Origin: Aeromonas enteropelogenes
GTDB lineage: Bacteria; Pseudomonadota; Gammaproteobacteria; Enterobacterales; Aeromonadaceae
Assembly: GCF_000819845.1 (NCBI RefSeq)
Contig: NZ_CDCG01000044.1
Location: forward strand, 1 to 64,000
DNA: 64,000 nt
Reading direction: 5' to 3'
Positions 25,863-34,264 of this stretch are shown piece after piece; positions within the stretch are counted from its first letter, which is position 1; each line of letters starts with the position of its first letter. A program made the translations under genes and the position numbers. A model generated the notes under the pieces. That model did not search any database. It was not told where the DNA came from and was given only the letters and a program-made list of their open reading frames with translations.

Positions 25863-26245
25863 TTGCCTATTACCCCATGCTCAAACACCTGCATATGACG
25901 CTGGCGCTGGTCAGCCTGCTGCTGTTCCTCTACCGCTGGGGCCTGGCCCTGGCGGGCAGTGCGCGGCTGCAACAGAAGTGGCTCAAGGTGCTGCCCCATA
26001 TCAACGACACCTTTCTGCTGCTGTTCGGGGTGTTGCTGGCGGTTGCCCTGCAGATGAGCCCGGGCCAGCAGCCTTGGCTGATGGCCAAGCTGGTGGCGCT
26101 GGTGGTCTACATCGGGCTCGGTGTCATGGCGCTCAAACGGCCGGCGCAGGGCCAGAAGCTGGTGGCCGGTGTCGCCGCCCTGGCGGTATTTGGTTATATG
26201 GTCGGTGCCGCCATCACCAAGTCCCCCTGGTCCTGGCTGTTTTGA
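25859..26245 (+). CDS. SirB2 family membrane protein
   Basis: 128 residues with four hydrophobic segments, starting YYPMLKHLHMTLALVSLLLFLYRW as in SirB2/YchQ proteins. The conserved His residues (KHLHM, LPHINDT) sit at membrane edges and could bind haem or metal, but the function is unknown. It overlaps the Kef gene by 4 nt. This Kef-SirB2 pairing differs from E. coli, where sirB2 is near prmC. Confidence 0.85.
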   Translation: MIAYYPMLKHLHMTLALVSLLLFLYRWGLALAGSARLQQKWLKVLPHINDTFLLLFGVLLAVALQMSPGQQPWLMAKLVALVVYIGLGVMALKRPAQGQKLVAGVAALAVFGYMVGAAITKSPWSWLF

Positions 26246-26253
26246 TCGGAGAA

Positions 26254-26281
26254 ATGGAGGGGAGGCAGGCCTCCTCTCCAT
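26254..26281 (+). terminator. Stem-loop after sirB2
   Basis: A 12-bp stem ATGGAGGGGAGG / CCTCCTCTCCAT (one G-T pair), loop CAGG, lies 8 nt after the stop codon. It is followed by GTAATCTGCTTT, a weak T-tract. It is the probable end of the kef operon; the remaining gap to 26537 is AT-rich promoter DNA. Confidence 0.55.
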
Positions 26282-26537
26282 GTAATCTGCTTTAAAAATC
26301 GATAATTTCTCTCTTTTATCCTTCCTGCGACCTTGTTCGTGACATGTCAAATTTATCTTTTTTATTATCAAAAAAGCCTCAATTGCCACCTTTCCGGTTT
26401 GTTTTTTTCTTATAAATCATGTTGATAAGCCTGACTGTATGAAAATGGAGACAGTTGTCTCGGCAAAACTTGCGTCATAGACTGTCGCAGGTCACGACTA
26501 GCATTCAGTCAACACTAACCCAGTGAAGGCATGCACC

Positions 26538-27524
26538 ATGAGTAAGAAGCTGTTACGACAACTGACCTTGGCGCGTTGCATCCCGCACCGCCCTTACAAG
26601 CTGACCGCCAGCCAACTCCAGGTAAAACTGGAAGAGGAAGGCATTCATGTCAGTCTGCGTACCGTGCAACGGGACCTGGAAGAGATGTCCGGCATGGGAC
26701 TGTTCGACCTCACCTCGGACGAGCGCAGCAAGCCCCATGGCTGGTGCTTCGAGCGCCACGGGCTTAACGATTTTGCCAATATCATGCCGCTCTCCCTGGC
26801 GGTGGCCCTGAAAACCTGGAGTGATCAGGCGAGCCAACTGTTGCCGGCGAGCGTGCTGACCGAACTGAACCCGCTGGTCGACAAGGCCAGCCAGGTGATC
26901 CGCGACAGCCAGAGCGAACTGGCCGAGCGCTGGCTCGAGAGCGTGCATCAGTCGCCGCGTCCGTTTGCCGGCAACCCGGAGATCCGCCGCAGCACCCTGA
27001 TCCGCGACGCTCTGTGGCGTGGTCGCAAGTTCAGCGCCGAGATCCAGCGGGTGATCAAAGAGCGAACCGTGTGGCTCTGCTATGATCGCATCAATCCGCT
27101 CGGGATCCTCAACCAGCCGGAAGGGCCGGTTCTGCTCTGCACCCTGTCCGAGCTGGATCCCAAGGTGTATGGCATCCCGTTCGATCACATCAAGAGCGTC
27201 GAGCTGACCAATTTCAGCGCGACCCAGCCGAAGGATTTCAATATCCAGAAGCTGATCCGCGATCAGGGCTATCAGGATGTGAGCGGTCCGATCCGCTTTG
27301 TCGGTCGCATCGATGCCAACAGCCAGTCGCTGGTGGACAACCAGATCCCCGGCAACAACCCCCGCATGACGCGTTATGACAAGCGCAGCGTGGTAGTCGA
27401 GACCGAGGTGCAGGATACCCCCGAGTTTCGCAGCTGGCTGAACAACATTGGTGGCGAGCTGGAAGTGCTGGCGCCGGAATCCTTGCGCAAGGCCTACCTC
27501 AACCCGTCCAACCGGGTGAGTTGA
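26538..27524 (+). CDS. YafY/WYL-domain transcriptional regulator
   Basis: 328 residues. An N-terminal winged HTH (KLLRQLTLARCIPHRPYKLTASQLQVKLEEEGIHVSLRTVQRDLEEMS) precedes a WYL-type effector domain (about 170-240: IKERTVWLCYDRINPLGILN) and a C-terminal WCX extension. WYL proteins sense nucleotides or nucleic acids and often act on stress or DNA-damage genes; the target is unknown here. The start at 26538 has GAAGG 8-9 nt upstream. The next transcription unit is csrB. Confidence 0.82.
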   Translation: MSKKLLRQLTLARCIPHRPYKLTASQLQVKLEEEGIHVSLRTVQRDLEEMSGMGLFDLTSDERSKPHGWCFERHGLNDFANIMPLSLAVALKTWSDQASQLLPASVLTELNPLVDKASQVIRDSQSELAERWLESVHQSPRPFAGNPEIRRSTLIRDALWRGRKFSAEIQRVIKERTVWLCYDRINPLGILNQPEGPVLLCTLSELDPKVYGIPFDHIKSVELTNFSATQPKDFNIQKLIRDQGYQDVSGPIRFVGRIDANSQSLVDNQIPGNNPRMTRYDKRSVVVETEVQDTPEFRSWLNNIGGELEVLAPESLRKAYLNPSNRVS

Positions 27525-27563
27525 TGGTACAAGGCTGATAACAGCAAACGGATAGCATCACAA

Positions 27564-27593
27564 AGAGTCGAGCCTGGTCTCGACTCTTTTTTT
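27564..27593 (+). terminator. Terminator of the WYL regulator gene
   Basis: A perfect 9-bp stem AGAGTCGAG / CTCGACTCT with loop CCTGGT, followed by TTTTTT. Confidence 0.9.
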
Positions 27594-27686
27594 GTCTCTT
27601 TTTTGAGCATATTTATTCAACAAATTTTTAAGCTTTATTCGCTGGATTGAACCGTTTTCGCGGGCCGTTTCGGGGCGGGGAAAGCA

Positions 27687-27704
27687 TGTAAGAGATCTGC
27701 CATA
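27687..27704 (+). promoter_or_regulatory. Candidate GacA/UvrY response-regulator box upstream of csrB
   Basis: TGTAAGAGATCTGCCATA keeps the left half and the AGATCT centre of the dyad bound by UvrY/GacA upstream of Csr/Rsm RNAs; the right half is degenerate. It is about 145 nt before the proposed RNA start, close to the distance known for E. coli csrB. Confidence 0.55.
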
Positions 27705-27840
27705 GGGTGTGTGCGACGCTAACGCTTTAAGCCGTACGCGAAGCCATGCCAGAAAAGGTGACCTTTCTAGTGAAACTAACTAATTGCTTGTTTTTAAAGG
27801 AATAGTTTTTAAGGTTGTTTTTTGTCATCTATATGGCAGC

Positions 27841-28396
27841 GGATATTTCTCCACGGATGGCCCTTGCTCGGAGAGTCCATTGCCTTAGTATGGGTCTCAC
27901 AAGGACGAAGCTGGTTCCGCAGGATGCAGAGCAGCGAATAAAGATGGAATAGTCCACAGGATGTGGGCAAGGACACCTCAGGATGAGCACGGTAGTCAGG
28001 ATGATTATCGTCATGGATGAACAGGGAACACCGCGGGATGCGGCAGGACACTCTCGGGACGAGAGCAGAACGAACCGGATATCGTTCTTCAGGATGAACA
28101 GGACCTCGCGGGATGCGAGAAGGACGCTTCAGGACGAAGCGAGATAACCCGGATGGTTATCGGTCAGGAAGACGCAAGGACCCCCACAGGACGTGGTAAT
28201 GGACACCTCCAGGATGGAGACAGTGAAGCGGTTCAGGATGAATTGCCAAGCCAGGAAGGCTGCTGGACACGCCAATGGATTGGAAAGGGGATATTCCAAG
28301 GGATTAGGATAACGTCAGGGATTGCAGGGAGCATTGCAGTTCTAGGGACAGGACGACATGACTCTAGGGGACGGCCACCGCCGTCCCCTTTTCTTT
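27841..28396 (+). ncRNA. csrB: CsrB-class regulatory RNA (CsrA sponge)
   Basis: About 555 nt with some 40 GGA triplets (my count: 41), most in the loops of short hairpins. Examples are CCACAGGATGTGG, CTCTCGGGACGAGAG, CTCGCGGGATGCGAG, GCTTCAGGACGAAGC and CTCCAGGATGGAG. It ends in a strong terminator. CsrB RNAs bind many CsrA dimers through such loops and relieve CsrA repression. The 5' end is inferred from a TATATG -10 and could be shifted by 20-30 nt. It is unusually long: E. coli CsrB is about 370 nt with about 20 motifs. Confidence 0.93.
28367..28396 (+). terminator. csrB terminator
   Basis: A perfect 9-bp stem GGGGACGGC, loop CACC, GCCGTCCCC, then TTTTCTTTT. It abuts the stop codon of the convergent yhhL gene. 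Confidence 0.95.
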
Positions 28397-28707
28397 TATT
28401 GCTTGTCCGGATTGTTTGCGCGTTGGGCTGCTTCAACGATCCCTTGCAGGCGCTGGCGAATGTCTACCATGCCAAAGACGCCGAAGATGAGCACACCGAT
28501 GAACTCACCCCGGGTCACCTCAAAGTAGCGTTTGCAGGCTGCCTTGATCATGCTGGCTTGCACCCAGTGCAGCAGGGCGACTATCACGCCACAGACCGGC
28601 AAAAAGCCGTTCAGTTTGCCTGGCAGGGGCAGGATCAGGCTCATCAGTACGCCGAACCAGAAGAACAGAATGAGCCCCATCGCCAACAGATTAAATATCC
28701 GCTTCAT
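28396..28707 (-). CDS. yhhL: DUF1145 family membrane protein (YhhL)
   Basis: 103 residues with three hydrophobic segments (IFNLLAMGLILFFWFGVLMSLILPLPG, FLPVCGVIVALLHWVQASMI and FIGVLIFGVFGMVDI). The family is defined by its place next to rsmD, as in E. coli. Its start overlaps the rsmD end by 17 nt, so translation is probably coupled. The function is unknown. Confidence 0.85.
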   Translation of the reverse strand: MKRIFNLLAMGLILFFWFGVLMSLILPLPGKLNGFLPVCGVIVALLHWVQASMIKAACKRYFEVTRGEFIGVLIFGVFGMVDIRQRLQGIVEAAQRANNPDKQ

Positions 28708-29320
28708 CGTTTACCTCCCGCACATAGAGTTGATAGCAGACCTGACCGGCCTGCTTGTCCTTGAGTAATTGCCAGCTGGCAGGCAGTGGAAGATCTGCCA
28801 TCTCCTTCTCCCGCTCCAGATAGATGAGGGCATCCGGAGCCAGCCAGCCTCGCTGCTCCAGCAGATCGCACACCTGGGGCAGCAGTTCGCGGCGAAAGGG
28901 GGGATCGAGGAACACCAGATCGAACGGGGTAGCCGGGCCTTGCAGCCAGTTCACCGCATCGGCCTGGATCACCTGGCCCTGGCTGCTGCCGAGGGTGGTC
29001 AGGTTCTGTCTGATCTGCTCGGCGGCGCCTCTGTCCATCTCGATCAGAGTGACCTGTTCGGCGTAGCGCGACAGCGCTTCCAGACCCAGACCACCGCTGC
29101 CGGCGAACAGATCGAGGCAGCGGGTACCGCGGATGTGGGGGGCCAGCCAGTTGAAGATGGTCTCCTTGACGCGATCCGTGGTAGGCCTGAGCCCTTCTAC
29201 ATCCCTGACCGGCAATTTACGGCCGCGCCACTGGCCGCTGATGATTCTTACAAAGCCCGATTTTCCTTGCTGGGCTGGGCGTTTATTGGGGTTGCTACGG
29301 CTGGATTTCACTCTGGGCAT
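28691..29320 (-). CDS. rsmD: 16S rRNA (guanine(966)-N(2))-methyltransferase RsmD
   Basis: 209 residues. RIISGQWRGRKLPV and LRPTTDRVKETIFNWLAP are RsmD signatures. CLDLFAGSGGLGLEALSRYA is the S-adenosylmethionine-binding motif I, and FLDPPF is the N6/N2-amino methyltransferase catalytic motif IV (DPPF). It methylates G966 in the 30S head. It is divergent from ftsY across 110 nt, as in E. coli. Confidence 0.95.
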   Translation of the reverse strand: MPRVKSSRSNPNKRPAQQGKSGFVRIISGQWRGRKLPVRDVEGLRPTTDRVKETIFNWLAPHIRGTRCLDLFAGSGGLGLEALSRYAEQVTLIEMDRGAAEQIRQNLTTLGSSQGQVIQADAVNWLQGPATPFDLVFLDPPFRRELLPQVCDLLEQRGWLAPDALIYLEREKEMADLPLPASWQLLKDKQAGQVCYQLYVREVNDEADI

Positions 29321-29430
29321 CGCGTTTCATCGTCAGAAAATAAAGTGGTAGTATAAGGCAGTTCATTTTTATGCCGGCCCTCCCGGGACGGCTATCTTAG
29401 CAGTCAGCCAACGATGTGAGTATTTTTTAG

Positions 29431-31158
29431 ATGGCAAAAGGTTTGTTTTCCTGGCTGGGTTTCGGCCGCAAGAAAGAAGAGGCTGAGGCTGTCCAACCAC
29501 AGACACCGCAAGCCACCCCTGTTACCGCTGAACCTGAGGTTCCTGCTACCCCAGCCGCCGACACAGTGCCGGCTGTTTCTCCCGAGGTGCCCGCCAGCGA
29601 GCCTTCCTCTGCCGGGCATGATGAATGCTGCCAACCCGCAGAACCCGATGCCAAAGGACCGCTGGTGGTGGAGGAGTGCGCCTCCGATTTGGAGCCGGTG
29701 ATCGTCAATGAATCACTGATGACAGATGAAGCCCGGGCGGCCGAAGAGGCCCGCATCGCCGCCGAAGCGAAGGCAGCGGAGGAGACCCGCATCGCCGCCG
29801 AGGCGCAGGCTGCGGAAGAGGCCCGTATCGCCGTCGAAGCGCAGGCTGCGGAAGAAGCCCGCATCGCCGCCGAAGCGAAGGCTGCGGAAGAAGCCCGCAT
29901 CGCCGCCGAAGCGAAGGCTGCAGAAGAGGCTCGCATTGCCGCCGAAGCGAAGGCAGCGGAAGAAGCCCGCATTGCCGCCGAAGCGCAGGCTGCGGAAGAG
30001 GCCCGTATCGCCGCCGAGGCAAAGGCTGCGGAAGAGGCGCGCATCGCCGCCGAAGCGCAGGCTGCAGAAGAGGCGCGTATCGCCGCTGAGGCACAGGCAG
30101 CGGAAGAGGCCCGTATCGCCGCCGAGGCGCAGGCAGCGGAAGAGGCTCGTATTGCCGCCGAGGCTGAAGCCGCCGCGCTGGCAGCCTTGCCACTGGCCGC
30201 AGCCGTAGAGGATGACACCCAGGAAAAACCGCAGCGCGAGGGCTTCTTTGCCCGTCTCAAGCGCAGCCTGGTGCGCACCAAGGAAAACATTGGTTCCGGC
30301 TTCTTCAGCCTGTTCCGTGGCAAGAAGATCGATGATGATCTGTTTGAAGAGCTGGAGACCCAGCTGCTGACCGCCGATCTTGGCGTAGATACCACGACCC
30401 GTATTATCGAAGGGCTGGTGCAGCATGCGGATCGCAAGCAGTTGAAGGATGCCGAGGCGCTCTACGGTCTGCTCAAGCAGGACATGGGCGCCATGCTGGC
30501 CAAGGTCGAGCAGCCGCTGGTGATCGATACCGGCAAGAAGCCCTACGTCATCCTGATGGTTGGTGTGAATGGGGTGGGCAAGACCACTACCATCGGCAAA
30601 CTGGCCAAGCAGTTCCAGGCCGAGGGCAAGAGCGTCATGCTGGCCGCCGGTGATACCTTCCGGGCCGCTGCCGTCGAGCAGCTGCAGGTGTGGGGTCAGC
30701 GCAACAATATCCCGGTGATCGCCCAGCATACCGGTGCCGATTCTGCCTCCGTCATCTTTGATGCCATCGAGGCCGCGCGCTCCCGTGGTGCCGACGTGTT
30801 GATCGCCGATACTGCCGGTCGCCTGCAAAACAAGAGCAACCTGATGGAAGAGCTCAAGAAGGTGGTGCGGGTGATGAAGAAGCTCGACGAGGAGGCCCCT
30901 CACGAGATCATGCTGACCCTGGACGCAGGCACCGGCCAGAATGCCCTGAGCCAGGCCAAGCTGTTCAGCGAGGCGGTGGGCCTGACCGGTATCACCCTCA
31001 CCAAGCTTGACGGCACCGCCAAAGGGGGCGTCATCTTCGCGGTGGCGGACAAATTCCAGATCCCGATCCGCTATATCGGGGTCGGCGAAGGGATTGACGA
31101 CCTGCGCCCCTTCGTGGCCAACGATTTTATCGAGGCGCTCTTCAGTCGCGATGAGTAA
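29431..31158 (+). CDS. ftsY: Signal recognition particle receptor FtsY
   Basis: 575 residues, longer than E. coli FtsY (497) because of its acidic N-terminal A-domain, which holds 12 tandem 12-residue repeats (residues 103-246). The NG GTPase domain follows: an N helical bundle (FFARLKRSLVRTKENIGSGF), G1 GVNGVGKTT, the DTFRAAA motif, G3 DTAGR, and G4 TKLDGTAKGG. FtsY docks SRP-ribosome complexes at the membrane. It is the first gene of ftsY-ftsE-ftsX. Confidence 0.97.
   Translation: MAKGLFSWLGFGRKKEEAEAVQPQTPQATPVTAEPEVPATPAADTVPAVSPEVPASEPSSAGHDECCQPAEPDAKGPLVVEECASDLEPVIVNESLMTDEARAAEEARIAAEAKAAEETRIAAEAQAAEEARIAVEAQAAEEARIAAEAKAAEEARIAAEAKAAEEARIAAEAKAAEEARIAAEAQAAEEARIAAEAKAAEEARIAAEAQAAEEARIAAEAQAAEEARIAAEAQAAEEARIAAEAEAAALAALPLAAAVEDDTQEKPQREGFFARLKRSLVRTKENIGSGFFSLFRGKKIDDDLFEELETQLLTADLGVDTTTRIIEGLVQHADRKQLKDAEALYGLLKQDMGAMLAKVEQPLVIDTGKKPYVILMVGVNGVGKTTTIGKLAKQFQAEGKSVMLAAGDTFRAAAVEQLQVWGQRNNIPVIAQHTGADSASVIFDAIEAARSRGADVLIADTAGRLQNKSNLMEELKKVVRVMKKLDEEAPHEIMLTLDAGTGQNALSQAKLFSEAVGLTGITLTKLDGTAKGGVIFAVADKFQIPIRYIGVGEGIDDLRPFVANDFIEALFSRDE
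29737..30168 (+). repeat. 12 tandem 36-bp repeats within ftsY
   Basis: These are twelve in-frame copies of a 12-codon unit encoding AAEEARIAAEA(K/Q), differing mainly by third-position changes and K/Q at the last residue. The protein product should be a long, regularly charged single helix or coiled coil. Length polymorphism between strains is expected. Confidence 0.9.
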
Positions 31159-31209
31159 CCGCAGCATGCCCCGGCCCAGGTCGGGGCTTGTCAATGTCAG
31201 GGAACCGTT

Positions 31210-31878
31210 ATGATTCGTTTTGACAAGGTCAGCAAGGTATACAGCGGCGGTCATCAGGCGCTGCAGAAGGTCAGCTTTCACCTGCGCAAGGGGGAGATGG
31301 CTTTCCTGACCGGGCACTCGGGAGCGGGCAAGAGCACCCTCCTGAAACTGATCAGTGTGATGGAGCGACCGACCGATGGTCGCGTTTTCTTTCATGGCGA
31401 CGATGTCAGCCACATCCAGCGCAGCCAGATCCCCTATGTGCGCCGCCAGATCGGCATGATCTTCCAGGATCACCGCCTGCTGATGGACAGAACCGTGTTC
31501 GACAACGTGGCCCTGCCGCTGGTGATCGATGGCTACAGCCACGCCGATATCAACAAGCGGGTCGCTGCAGCCCTCGACAAGGTGGGGCTGCTCGGCAAGG
31601 AGCGTTACCAGCCGCGCATGCTGTCCGGTGGTGAGCAGCAGCGGGTGGGGATCGCCCGCGCCATCGTCAACAAGCCACCACTGCTGCTGGCGGACGAGCC
31701 GACCGGCAACCTGGATCCCCAGCTCTCCATGGACATCATGCGGCTGTTCGAGGAGTTCAACCGCTTCGGGGTGTCGGTGCTGATTGCCACTCACGATCTC
31801 GGCCTCATCGCCCGCATGCGCTACCGCACCCTGACCCTCAAGGCGGGTCGCATGTATTCGCAAGGGGAGGAGCTCTGA
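31210..31878 (+). CDS. ftsE: Cell division ATP-binding protein FtsE
   Basis: 222 residues, a complete ABC ATPase: Walker [11 protein letters not shown]-loop FQDHRLL, signature LSGGEQQRV, Walker B LLLADEP, H-loop ATHD. With FtsX it couples ATP hydrolysis in the divisome to activation of periplasmic amidases through EnvC. It sits 51 nt after ftsY and 1 nt before ftsX. Confidence 0.97.
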   Translation: MIRFDKVSKVYSGGHQALQKVSFHLRKGEMAFLTGHSGAGKSTLLKLISVMERPTDGRVFFHGDDVSHIQRSQIPYVRRQIGMIFQDHRLLMDRTVFDNVALPLVIDGYSHADINKRVAAALDKVGLLGKERYQPRMLSGGEQQRVGIARAIVNKPPLLLADEPTGNLDPQLSMDIMRLFEEFNRFGVSVLIATHDLGLIARMRYRTLTLKAGRMYSQGEEL

Positions 31879-31879
31879 T

Positions 31880-32833
31880 ATGGCTATCGTTCGTCATAAA
31901 CAGCCACCGCTGCGCCGCCTGATGATGTATGGCGTGGATCATGTGCGCCAGGCTTTCGCCAGCCTGGGGGAGCTGTGGCGCAATCCGCTCGCTTCCCTGA
32001 TGACGCTGGCAGTGCTGGGGGTCAGCCTGGCGCTGCCTTCCTGCTTCCACGTGCTGCTGAAAAACGCCGAGATAGTAGAGGGAAGCTGGCAGAACAGCTC
32101 CCAGATCTCCCTCTATTTGCGCAAGGACCTGCCTGAGCAGAGCATCCTCGATCTGCAGCAGCGGATCCTGCTCTATCCCGAGGTGGACTCGGTGACCTAT
32201 CTGAGCCGGGACGATGCGCTCAGGGAGTTTCGCGAGATCTCCGGTTTCGGCGATGCGCTTGATTACCTCGACAGCAACCCGCTGCCGCCGGTGCTGAGCG
32301 TGATCCCGGATCCCCGCTGGCAGAATCCGGAAGGGGCCGCCGAGCTACTCGGCAAGCTCAACAACGAAAACGGGGTGGAGCAGGGCAAGCTGGATCTGCA
32401 GTGGCTGACCCGGCTACAGGGGATCATGAACCTGCTGCGCCACACCATCACCGGCATTGCCGTGCTGCTGCTCTCAGCCGTGCTGCTGATCGTCGGCAAC
32501 ACCCTGCGCCTCAATATCCTCAACCAGCGATCCGAGATCGAGGTGCTCAAGCTGGTGGGGGCGACTGACTCCTTTATTCATCGTCCCTTCCTTTATACCG
32601 GCATCTGGTTTGGCGTCATCGGTGGCATGCTGGCCTGGTGGCTGACCGAGGTGATGGTGATCTGGAGCGAAGGGGTGGTGAAGGAGCTGGCGGGGCTTTA
32701 CAACAGCAACTTCCGGCTGGTGGGAATGGGGGCGTTTGACGGTTTCAACCTCATACTGCTCGGGGCTTTGCTGGGGCTGATCGCCTCCTGGTTTTCGGTT
32801 CATCGCCACATTCGCGACATAGAACCGTCCTGA
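31880..32833 (+). CDS. ftsX: Cell division protein FtsX
   Basis: 317 residues with four membrane segments (about 38-58, 187-207, 235-260 and 285-305) and a large periplasmic loop between TM1 and TM2 (about 60-185: ISLYLRKDLPEQSILDL). IEVLKLVGATDSFIHRPFLYTG is the FtsX-family signature before TM3. The last gene of the ftsYEX unit. Confidence 0.95.
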   Translation: MAIVRHKQPPLRRLMMYGVDHVRQAFASLGELWRNPLASLMTLAVLGVSLALPSCFHVLLKNAEIVEGSWQNSSQISLYLRKDLPEQSILDLQQRILLYPEVDSVTYLSRDDALREFREISGFGDALDYLDSNPLPPVLSVIPDPRWQNPEGAAELLGKLNNENGVEQGKLDLQWLTRLQGIMNLLRHTITGIAVLLLSAVLLIVGNTLRLNILNQRSEIEVLKLVGATDSFIHRPFLYTGIWFGVIGGMLAWWLTEVMVIWSEGVVKELAGLYNSNFRLVGMGAFDGFNLILLGALLGLIASWFSVHRHIRDIEPS

Positions 32834-33000
32834 TTAATTTATCATCAAAGTAAATCACTGGATTTTGCGAACTGGATCAAGTAAAAGAGTGGCCTTTTCT
32901 AGCTCGGACCGCATTGTCAGAGTATTCTGGGTAATAATGATCCCCGGGATCTTCGCGGGATCCAGTGAACCTTCTGCACTATAAACGGTCTATCAAGCTG

Positions 33001-33131
33001 AAGCATTTATACGGGTATGGCCCCTATGCCTTGCTCGTCTGACTTGGCAAGCATGTGAAGGTTGCGAGCTCCGCAACAATGGACTTAGCATGCTACTTTT
33101 CGGGGGTCCTTGATTGTGACCCCCTTTTTTT
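33001..33131 (+). ncRNA. Candidate small RNA or 3'-UTR RNA upstream of rpoH
   Basis: About 130 nt of structured sequence ends in the strong terminator at 33102-33131. Upstream, GAACCTT and TCTAT about 15 nt apart (32966-32995) faintly resemble a sigma-E promoter. It may instead be the processed 3' end of the ftsYEX mRNA. There is no homology evidence. Confidence 0.25.
33102..33131 (+). terminator. Terminator before rpoH
   Basis: A 7-bp GC stem GGGGGTC / GACCCCC with a 9-nt loop, followed by seven T. It separates ftsYEX from rpoH. Confidence 0.9.
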
Positions 33132-33283
33132 GACTGTTCATTCATGATTCATCCTGCCGGCCTAAGATAACCCAGTCTGAAACTGGGTTTGATGTATGAT
33201 GCAAGCCGCAGAATGACGTCCGGTCAGTAGACAGACCCTCTCAGGGTGTTAGACTGATTTGATTGAAAAGTAAGAGGTAACAG

Positions 33284-34138
33284 ATGGGAACTTCATTGCA
33301 GCGCACTATGGCTTTGATTCCGCAAGGTAGTCTGGAAGGCTATATCCAGGCAGTTAACTCGATTCCGGTGCTGAGCGCAGAGGAAGAGCGTGAGCTGGCT
33401 GAGCGTTTGCAGCAGGATGGCGATCTCGAGGCTGCTCGTCAGCTGGTTATGTCGCACCTGCGTTTTGTCGTTCACGTGGCCAAGAGTTATGCCGGTTACG
33501 GCCTGCCCCAGGCTGACCTGGTTCAGGAAGGCAATATCGGTCTGATGAAGGCGGTCAAGCGCTTCGACCCGAGCGTGGGTGTGCGTCTGGTCTCCTTCGC
33601 CGTGCACTGGATCAAGGCCGAAATTCACGAGTATGTTCTGCGCAACTGGCGCATGGTCAAGGTGGCTACCACCAAGGCCCAGCGCAAGCTCTTCTTCAAC
33701 CTGCGCAAGTCCAAGAAACGTCTGGGCTGGCTGAACCACGAAGAGGTGCAGGCCGTGGCCGCCGATCTTGGCGTCTCCGCCAGCGACGTGACCGAGATGG
33801 AAGCGCGCATGAGCAACTATGATCAGGCGTTCGATCTGGTCGGCGATGATGACGAAGAGGGTGGCTTCGCTCCCGTCCACTATCTGGAGGACAAATCCTC
33901 CGATCTGGCCGCCACCATCGAGAACGACAACTGGGACGATCACGCGATCCGTCGCCTGAGTTCCGCCCTCGCCACTCTGGACGAGCGCAGCCAGCACATC
34001 ATCCGCGCCCGCTGGCTGGACGACGAGAGCAAAACCACGCTGCAGGAGCTGGCCGATACCTACGGCGTCTCCGCCGAGCGCGTGCGTCAGCTTGAGAAGA
34101 ACGCCCTCAAGAAATTGAAGGATGCCATGGAGGCCTGA
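33284..34138 (+). CDS. rpoH: Heat-shock sigma factor RpoH (sigma 32)
   Basis: 284 residues. Region 2 ([66 protein letters not shown]) is followed by the RpoH-specific box QRKLFFNLR. Region 4 ([28 protein letters not shown]) reads -35 elements. It directs chaperone and protease genes. The ribosome binding site AAGAGG lies 7 nt upstream. RpoH mRNAs are often temperature-sensing, but I cannot verify a thermosensor fold here. Confidence 0.97.
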   Translation: MGTSLQRTMALIPQGSLEGYIQAVNSIPVLSAEEERELAERLQQDGDLEAARQLVMSHLRFVVHVAKSYAGYGLPQADLVQEGNIGLMKAVKRFDPSVGVRLVSFAVHWIKAEIHEYVLRNWRMVKVATTKAQRKLFFNLRKSKKRLGWLNHEEVQAVAADLGVSASDVTEMEARMSNYDQAFDLVGDDDEEGGFAPVHYLEDKSSDLAATIENDNWDDHAIRRLSSALATLDERSQHIIRARWLDDESKTTLQELADTYGVSAERVRQLEKNALKKLKDAMEA

Positions 34139-34154
34139 TGCCTCCGTCATTGAA

Positions 34155-34179
34155 AACAGGGCCTAATGGCCCTGTTTTT
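34155..34179 (+). terminator. rpoH terminator
   Basis: A 9-bp stem AACAGGGCC, loop TAAT, GGCCCTGTT, then TTT, 17 nt after the stop. Confidence 0.9.
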
Positions 34180-34264
34180 GTATCAGGCCGGATCTGTTGA
34201 GGCTTGCCCAGGTTACCCATGGGTGTGTTATGTTGCCGCCACTGCCAAATAATGGAGAGCAGAA

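Larger units (their letters stand above)
27525..27840. other. Upstream region of csrB
   Basis: This 316-nt stretch holds no protein gene. It contains the terminator of the WYL regulator (27564-27593), a candidate GacA/UvrY box (27687-27704), AT-rich sequence, and a TATATG -10 hexamer at 27830-27835. Confidence 0.65.
32834..33283. other. 450-nt ftsX-rpoH intergenic region
   Basis: No protein gene is supported beyond a 13-codon frame at about 33019. Visible structures are GATC-rich dyads near 32940-32965, a 6-bp stem-loop GTTGCG/CGCAAC (33061-33077), a strong terminator (33102-33131), an 8-bp hairpin AACCCAGT/ACTGGGTT (33169-33189) and the rpoH leader. rpoH has several promoters in other enterics, and this length allows for that. 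Confidence 0.55.

Noticed and set aside
27841..28396. A CRISPR or satellite-like repeat array, suggested by the many short repeats
   Set aside because: Repeats are variable hairpins around GGA with no fixed repeat and spacer lengths, and the region ends in a terminator: it is a CsrB RNA.
29713..31863. A 716-codon open frame antisense to ftsY and ftsE
   Set aside because: It is a mirror of the GC-rich coding strand and the ftsY repeat; FtsY and FtsE on the other strand are unmistakable.
33019..33060. A 13-codon leader-like frame before rpoH
   Set aside because: No run of regulatory codons and no attenuator pairing that I can justify.
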